Below are positions 58,692 to 64,000 of a stretch of DNA of 64,000 nt, piece by piece. The stretch's first letter is position 1; every line of letters starts with the position of its first letter. Made by a program: the position numbers and the translations under genes. The notes under the pieces were generated by a model that was not told the origin of the DNA, searched no databases, and saw only the letters and a list, made by a program, of their open reading frames with translations. This DNA is from Gaeumannomyces sp. JS-464 (lineage: Eukaryota; Ascomycota; Sordariomycetes; Magnaporthales; Magnaporthaceae). Location of the stretch: positions 2,294,001 through 2,358,000 of the forward strand of contig NGZR01000004.1 in NCBI GenBank assembly GCA_002197995.1. Direction: 5' to 3'.

Positions 58692-59863
58692 TAAAACCTG
58701 GAAATTTACCTCCGTTTATTCGTTAATTACGAAATAACCAATTGGGTCGACTTTTTTCCTATGGCAAAATTCGCTTATAATAATACTTCTTTTGCAAATA
58801 CCACCGTTACTCGCTTTTTCGCTAATTACGGCTACCACCCAGCTTTTAACAACCTTCCACTTCCGGGCCGCATTAGGAACCTAAACAGCAAGCTTTACAG
58901 CTATTAAATAACCCAAATACACCAAAAGGCCAAAAGTTGCCTCGAAAAAGCACGGGAACGAATAAAGCATTAGGCCGATAAAAAACGAGGCCCTTTGCCG
59001 GTCTTAACCGAAGGATAACTCGTTATGCTTAATGCCCGCCACGTTAAAACTCGCCGTTTTGCCAAAAAAAAATTTAACTTTAAAATGCTCGGCCCTTTCC
59101 GCATTTCGAAAGTGATTTCCCGTTTCGCAATCCGTTTAACTTTGCTAAAAATTTGGAAAATTTACAATGTTTTCCACGTGTTATTTATAAAGCTTTACCG
59201 CGTTAATATTTAAACTCGGCTTAACTTTAACCAGGTTTTGCGGGAAGCTCCTTTAATAAAAGGAAAATACGCCGTTAAAAAAGTAAAAAACTTTATAATC
59301 GACCCTTAAGGAAAAGTGTTATACCGCGTAAGGTGGAAAGGATACCCTAAGGAACGAAATAAAATATGGGAGCCTTGGAAGCATTTCGAAAGCGACGGAG
59401 CTAAAACCGAAATTACGGCCTTCCACTAGCAACATCCCGACAAACCTAAAAACCATCGGGTGTTACGCGCTACGATGGCTTTAACTAAAAGGATTATTAG
59501 CTAAGAACCTTTAGCCCGCAAAAAACCACGATTAACTAAAAGCATAAAAGGATCTCGGGACGAGTCCTTAGGAAGGGAAGGATTGTATTACACGGAGGCG
59601 CCATGGCGGCCCTTGGGAATAACCCCACTTGGGCCCCAAAAAAGGTCCAAGCGTCTTTAAGGAGTAAGCGCCAAGCCAGAAAAGCCAATTATTGGAATGA
59701 GGCTACCAATCGGGCCAAAGGCGGTGGCGCGAGTGGACGGACCCTTGGCACGGACCAAGGGGACCTGTCTATTTAAACCCCTGTATCCTCCCTAATCCCC
59801 TCAGCAGATTCTGGCCCCCTAAGCATCTCTTGAGGCCATGAAAGATTATTAGCTTTCATAACA
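52869..59863 (+). mobile_element. Ty3/gypsy chromovirus (plus strand), RIP-mutated, left LTR unresolved
   Basis: A Gag-like start lies at 52869 (MEHFKSSQPVSTRPIAF). The reverse transcriptase segment is at 56308-56526 (FKTGFNLICIKESYEHFTAF). The integrase H2C2 region is near 57.69-57.80 kb (HIGMNKTLELVTRHFWWPGI) and the core near 57.88 kb (NLFTKMAHFVPF). The integrase C-terminal part is displaced to 58.69-58.85 kb by a poly(A) insertion. A chromodomain near 59.26-59.42 kb reads YRVRWKGYPKERNKIWEPW. The purine tract AGGAAGGGAAGGA precedes a probable 3' LTR (59584-about 59863, TGTATTACACGG...CATAACA) with a TATTTAAA box. That LTR abuts the truncated NACHT gene. Confidence 0.78.
58181..58688 (+). 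mobile_element. Poly(A)-tailed insertion, not RIP-mutated
   Basis: About 500 bp, mostly GC-rich and CpA/TpG-rich, ending in A26 (58661-58686). It sits inside the RIPped integrase frame of the surrounding gypsy. The flanks share AATTAAAA (58173-58180 and 58689-58696), a possible 8-bp target duplication in low-complexity DNA. No coding domain or clear tRNA-like head recognised. A SINE or a retrotransposed host transcript are both possible. Confidence 0.65.
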
Positions 59864-61141
59864 GAGATTAAACCTCTCAAGCCTGCATCGCACCCTTGTG
59901 ACAGCCAGAAAGTTGATGCTGTAGGTCTTTTGAAGAGCCGCAATCGATTCGAGTAGAGCTTTCCTCGGCCTGCTTGCGCACTCGTCCAGCCCGTCGATAA
60001 GGATGAAAGTCCTGGGTAGCAGCTTGGACACAAGACCTAAGCTACTAACAATCTCTTCGAGAGCTGGTTTGGTGCCTCTTCCTCGATGTTTCTCGTGGAG
60101 CTTGCGGATACATTCCGGATGGCCGGCAGCAAGTTGTTTCACTGTGCTCAACAGGAGAACCTCGATCTCCTGTTCCTCTTTGGCCTGCCTGTAGCCGCAG
60201 TAGAGAAAGGCCAGACCTATGTGTTCGTCTCTTCCTAGGGTCTGGGCAAGATGCTCCACTATCACCGAGGTCAAGATAGTTTTTCCTGATCCAGGGATGC
60301 CCTCGCAGAGAAGCGCCCTGCCCCGAGTTTCTCGCCAATATTTGAACTTGGGCGAGTCGAAGATTGCAAGTGCCTGCACCCGCCCGACTGAAGAAGTCGC
60401 TGTGTTGCAGGCCGTAGTTAACTGCCGTCAGCCAATCCAGGGATGATTAGTTTCTGGCTACCTGCATCTCGCCCTCTAAACGGCTCATGACCTGCCGAGT
60501 GGCCAAGGCATTCGCATGGACTGAGTAACACCACTCAAGGCATTAGAGTGTACATGGGATGGCGATAATGAGACCAGGATAAACTTGACTGAGAGCTAAC
60601 GGTCGTTGACGATGTCGACAACGTTCCTTTCCGCCTGGATCTGGCTCGGCCGAATGTTACAGAGAAGGTCACTGGCATATGCCGACGCTACCAGGGACGC
60701 GAATCCCTGCCACTCCTTGTTCTTGTGCGTGTCGCAGTAGTCGCAAATGCCACGGATGACCAGGCACTGGAAGTTGTTCATCAGGCCCGCCGCCTCCATT
60801 TCGAAGCACAAGATGTCGTGCTCCTCGGCGTATAGGTCACGGCGGACGGCATCTCGCATCACGGAGTTTCCCGACGCAATGGCACCGTAATGGACGATGG
60901 AGGCGTCCTCGCCCTCGTCCCGGGGCTCTGGGCACAAGGCCGTCGGCACCCCACCTCCGACACCAACCATGAGGCCAAAGCGGATATCGGGGAAGCTCCG
61001 TAGCATGTCTTTGGCCACCGAGGCGGCAGATGCGGTGGCGTACTCCCCGGCGGGAAGCGCGGCCATGACGACGTTGTGCCCACCATGGATCCGAGGACGT
61101 AGCTCTCTCGTCGTTATCAGCCGTTGTCTCGGACGCGTCAT
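59864..61141 (-). pseudogene. PNP_UDP-NACHT NLR-type receptor, truncated at both ends
   Basis: The 5' part (60596-61141) is a nucleoside-phosphorylase-like (PNP_UDP_1) domain used as the N-terminus of many fungal NLRs: HNVVMAALPAGEYATASAAS, RFGLMVGVGGGVPT, DILCFEMEAAGLMN, CLVIRGICDYCDTHKN. The usual ~35 N-terminal residues are missing. After one or two introns comes LDWLTAVNYGLQHSDF, a one-base frame break near 60375, then NACHT: Walker A CEGIPGSGKTIL, Walker B TFILIDGLDEC. The protein stops shortly after NFLAVTR, where the gypsy 3' LTR begins, so the C-terminal repeats are lost. Role by family: self/non-self or defence recognition. Un-RIPped. Confidence 0.8.
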
Positions 61142-61259
61142 GCCGTTCTTCTAGGCATGCGATAAGTTAAAACACGCGACAAAATATGCCGCATTTCCGG
61201 ATACGGCAACGGTTTGGAAACAGCGCCACGTTGTGCCCGTGGCGGATGGGAAGTGTTTT

Positions 61260-61589
61260 ATGCCAATAATATGCAAAGGTTCGACCGCTTTGGCCGTGTG
61301 CCCTCGGTTGCGTCCGACTGACAAACCTCGCAGGTACTGCCGCAAACCAAAAGCTCCCCAGCCCATTATGGATGCCGGGAACATACTCCTTCTCCGGTGC
61401 CCCCTCCCGTACAAGCTCGCCGAGGCCCATTACCCTGGCACTATCGACGAAAAGGTCGGCGTCAAGGTGGGCGCGTACGTCTGGATCCAGGAACATTGCC
61501 CCGATGTACGCATCCCACACTTGTACGGCTTCGGATTTTCGGACGGCCGACAGGTGAGAACCATCAAAACCTCGCCTAAACATCGCTTT

Positions 61590-61621
<32 letters not shown>

Positions 61622-61990
61622 CTGACTCCACTCTAGTTCACCTACGCAGCCCACTGTCCCTGGCACGTCCGCATTGCGAGGACGTTCAAGCGCATTTTAT
61701 CGGGCTTCCTGAGATGCCCGGTTCCATCGCTTTATATCCCCCGGCGGCCGGTCGGTATCCAGTTTCCCTCGGCATATATGCTACTCGAACGCATCGGCCC
61801 CCAGACGGGCCAAGCGCTTATGGCGACTTGGCCCGAATACCATCAAGACCGAGACCGGAGACAAAGGCTGTTCCGCGGCATGGCGCGCACAATTCTTTCG
61901 CTCGCCCGCGTTCCGCAGCCACGGATTGGGTCGTCGTACCACGCCAACTCATTGGCCATCAACTTTCACGGCTGCGATTCCGCCCGCACC
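61260..61990 (+). pseudogene. Aminoglycoside phosphotransferase-like (APH/kinase-fold) gene fragment
   Basis: Matches a common fungal APH-like family: EKVGVKVGAYVWIQEHCPDV, RIPHLYGFGFSDGRQ, a spliced intron (61554-61636, GTGAGA...TAG) to FTYAAHCPWHVRIARTFKR, then AYMLLERIGPQTGQALM and RQRLFRGMARTILSLARVPQ. One extra base near 61755 (C run) breaks the frame. The usual catalytic HxD-type C-terminal half is absent after about 61990. The intron contains a 31-nt poly(G). Divergent from the PNP_UDP-NACHT fragment. Substrate unknown; fungal members rarely act on aminoglycosides. Confidence 0.7.
61591..61621. repeat. Poly(G) tract, 31 nt
   Basis: Uninterrupted G31 inside the intron of the APH-like fragment, 15 nt before the acceptor TAG. 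Confidence 0.9.
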
Positions 61991-62159
61991 CACCCTAGGA
62001 AAGGAGGGTGCGGGGTTAGAAGCCGGAGTGTTGGCTTTTTGCGGGCATTCCAGTCGGCCGGGGCTGGCCGGACGCGTGCCCCTCCTTGGAAAGTGCAAGA
62101 ACTGCCAACACAACCACACGGCGAGATCTCTGGCCATAGCGGCCTAGGGAATATTGCAG

Positions 62160-62510
62160 AACGCAGGCCGTCGTCGGCGGTCGTAGCCGCCCATGTCGCC
62201 GAGCCGCCGTAGCCGACGCCCAGCAATTGCCCGCGGGCGTGAGCAGGCCCTCGGCGGCCAGGCCGCATCAGAATCTCGGTGGTGATGCCGCCGCCGATCG
62301 TGGCCGTCTTGCGGTCAGGCGCGATGCGGGCCGGGTTGGGCTCGGGCAGGTCCAGCACGAAGGGCGAAGTTGTGCCCCAAGGGAGTCGGCGCCGGAGCGG
62401 AAGGCGAGCTTGATCGGCGGCGTGGCCGCGTCGGCCCAGAAGATGATGGACGAGACCTCATCGGCGGTCTTGAGGCCAGGACGCCCGGCGGCGTGACTTC
62501 GTTTTGGTGT
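62160..62510 (-). pseudogene. FAD-binding oxidoreductase (PCMH-type) fragment
   Basis: Minus-strand pieces in different frames read in order as KTADEVSSIIFWADAATPP and IKLAFRSGADSLG, then LDLPEPNPARIAPDRKTATI followed by GGGITTEIL, LAAEGLLTPAGNCW and GVGYGG. This is the FAD-binding core of the berberine-bridge/glucooligosaccharide-oxidase-like group. At least three frame changes occur within 350 bp, and neither a start nor the C-terminal substrate domain is present. Confidence 0.6.
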
Positions 62511-64000
62511 CGCCTCGTCGCCCTCAGAGCGGTCGGAGACAACGTGTTGTTACAACAGCGACGCGACGTACCCTCCCTGAGTTCGTCCTCTGTACGAGGA
62601 GGTTGGCGTGAAGTGCAGCTGCCATAGAAGCAAACATCAGGTACGGTTTAGAATCTTTGCCACTGCTGCTGCTAACTTTGAGTCGCTCGCCAGACGCGTT
62701 TGCGATCTCCGCCCGTCGCTTGACGCCGAGAGCCAGACCTGCACCGACTGGCCGATGCCTACGCAACCGGAAACGGATGCCGACAATGAGGCCAACGACG
62801 TAATCGCCATGCAAGAGGTGGAGAGGTACCAAGGCCGGAAACGAAGCTGCAATGCCAGGGAGCCGCTCGACGGGCGCATTACGAGGCGGGGGCGCTCTCC
62901 AAACCCTCAACTTGACCTCGCGAGGCTAGCCGATACATGAGTCTCGAAAGTTTTCAGTCGTCTCCGTCTTGTCTCGGTCCTCTAGCCCTCTTTGGCACGA
63001 ACGGCTATCCCCTTCGTCCTCCTTCGACGCCGACAGATCGCGCGCCGGAGTGGAGGGTCTACGCGCTAAAGAGCAAGCGCGGACGGAAAGACGGCACGTT
63101 CGAAGAGAAGGTCGCGCAAGGCAGCCTCGATATCTCCGACACCTCGCTTCATACCATCGAGACGGCAGCCGCCTTCTTTAGGGTTTGGGCTGCTTGCGCC
63201 ATACAATGCTAGGAGAAAAGATTCGCCAAATCGTGAAAAGGCGGATCGGTCCAAGAGATGCTCGCCTCGAGTCTTTTCTATTCGCATCAGGTCAACGGCT
63301 AATGACTAGCTTCAAGCACGACAGTGGCCGTTTCCACTCTCACCGAGGCTCCTCCCCTAGCAGTGTCATCGCCATCCTGTGTCCGGGACCTTTCCGTGTC
63401 GTTCGGCCGCCTTCACTCTCGGGATCAAGTTCTGGCAGGATAGTTGCGCCTCTGCACTGGGGTCCGAAGGCGCTGTTTGCTCCAAAGATGACGATAATAA
63501 CACCAGCGTTGACATCCGGCAGGATAAGGACCGCCTTGAAACGACTACGTGTCCCTCTCCCCGACGGCTGCGCTTCCTGTGGTAGTCGCAGTAGCCGCCA
63601 GCTCCGGCGAGACTTGCCATTACACGGTCGGGTCGGTCGTCGGGAGCTCACTGGCGCATCGCCTGGCTGGGAGAGCCGCCGCCGGGACGCTGCCGGAGCG
63701 AGGGAAGGGTGTGGTGCCGAACGGCAGCCCAGAGCAGTCGTTCCCTTCTCTTCGGTCTCGGCAGGAGCGCTCGGGAGGCGGGTTGGAACCACGGTTTCCT
63801 TGCTCCCACTTCTCGGCCGTGTTCCCACTTCTCGGTCATGTTCCCACCTCTCGGTCTCTGATTCTCGGCCACGCCCAGAGTCTCAGTCGCCTTGCCTGGA
63901 GGAACCCGTTCCGTAAGGTTCTTCTTCCGAGACTTTCCTCCCCCTACACAAAGCACTGTCCACTTTCTTCTTTCGTCGGCCTTCCACGGTATCGTTACCC
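62511..64000. other. Right-end region, no gene supported
   Basis: GC-normal DNA with open frames on both strands (for example 62608-62940, 62937-63212 and 63185-63916 on +) but no recognisable domain or convincing splice pattern. A 19-nt tandem repeat lies at 63803-63858. A gene running off the window edge cannot be excluded. Confidence 0.45.
63803..63858. repeat. Tandem 19-nt repeat, three units
   Basis: Units of TCCCACTTCTCGGCCGTGT type, the third with CCTC for ACTTC-type change. Confidence 0.75.

Noticed and set aside
58423..58737. 104-residue ORF in the poly(A)-tailed insertion
   Set aside because: Gly/Val-rich, runs into a poly-Lys stretch from the A tract and lacks any motif; not credible as a gene.
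1..64000. CRISPR arrays, rRNA or tRNA genes
   Set aside because: No spaced direct repeats of CRISPR type and no convincing tRNA or rRNA signature on reading both strands. The repeats are retroelement ends, LTRs and microsatellites.

Overview
The window reads as nuclear DNA of a filamentous ascomycete (Pezizomycotina, probably a Sordariomycete). The genes carry short GT-AG introns of about 58-190 bp, and the families found are typical of that group: SesA- and nucleoside-phosphorylase-type NACHT receptors, a secreted sedolisin and Tad-like LINEs. Large AT-rich blocks carry the mark of repeat-induced point mutation (RIP): C-to-T and G-to-A changes with CpG spared. I cannot name the species.

Layout. 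0.25-16.2 kb is ordinary GC-rich gene space: a low-complexity conserved protein (-), ethanolamine-phosphate cytidylyltransferase (+), branched-chain aminotransferase (+) with a Gcn4/CPC-1-like site upstream, a coiled-coil protein with an internal TAG (-), a sedolisin/tripeptidyl peptidase (+) and an AhpC/TSA_2 thioredoxin-fold protein (-). 17.1-19.9 kb holds non-LTR retroelement pieces. 20.6-25.4 kb is a large NLR-type gene (-): SesA-like N-terminus, NACHT, and a C-terminal region with membrane segments. 25.9-59.9 kb is a transposon graveyard: a complete Ty1/copia element (-), a Tad-like LINE split by a complete Ty3/gypsy chromovirus with exact target duplication, LINE-tail derivatives, two more degenerate gypsy elements facing away from each other, and a young-looking poly(A)-tailed insertion. 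59.9-64 kb holds the truncated 5' part of a PNP_UDP-NACHT receptor (-), a broken aminoglycoside-phosphotransferase-like gene (+) and an FAD-oxidoreductase fragment (-).

The housekeeping genes do not form a cluster. The two NACHT genes lie on either side of the transposon island, as is common for fungal heterokaryon-incompatibility or defence-like receptors. Several genes that otherwise look intact are broken only by single-base indels, mostly in short C or G runs. I suspect base-level sequence errors at least as much as true pseudogenes, so pseudogene calls here are provisional.
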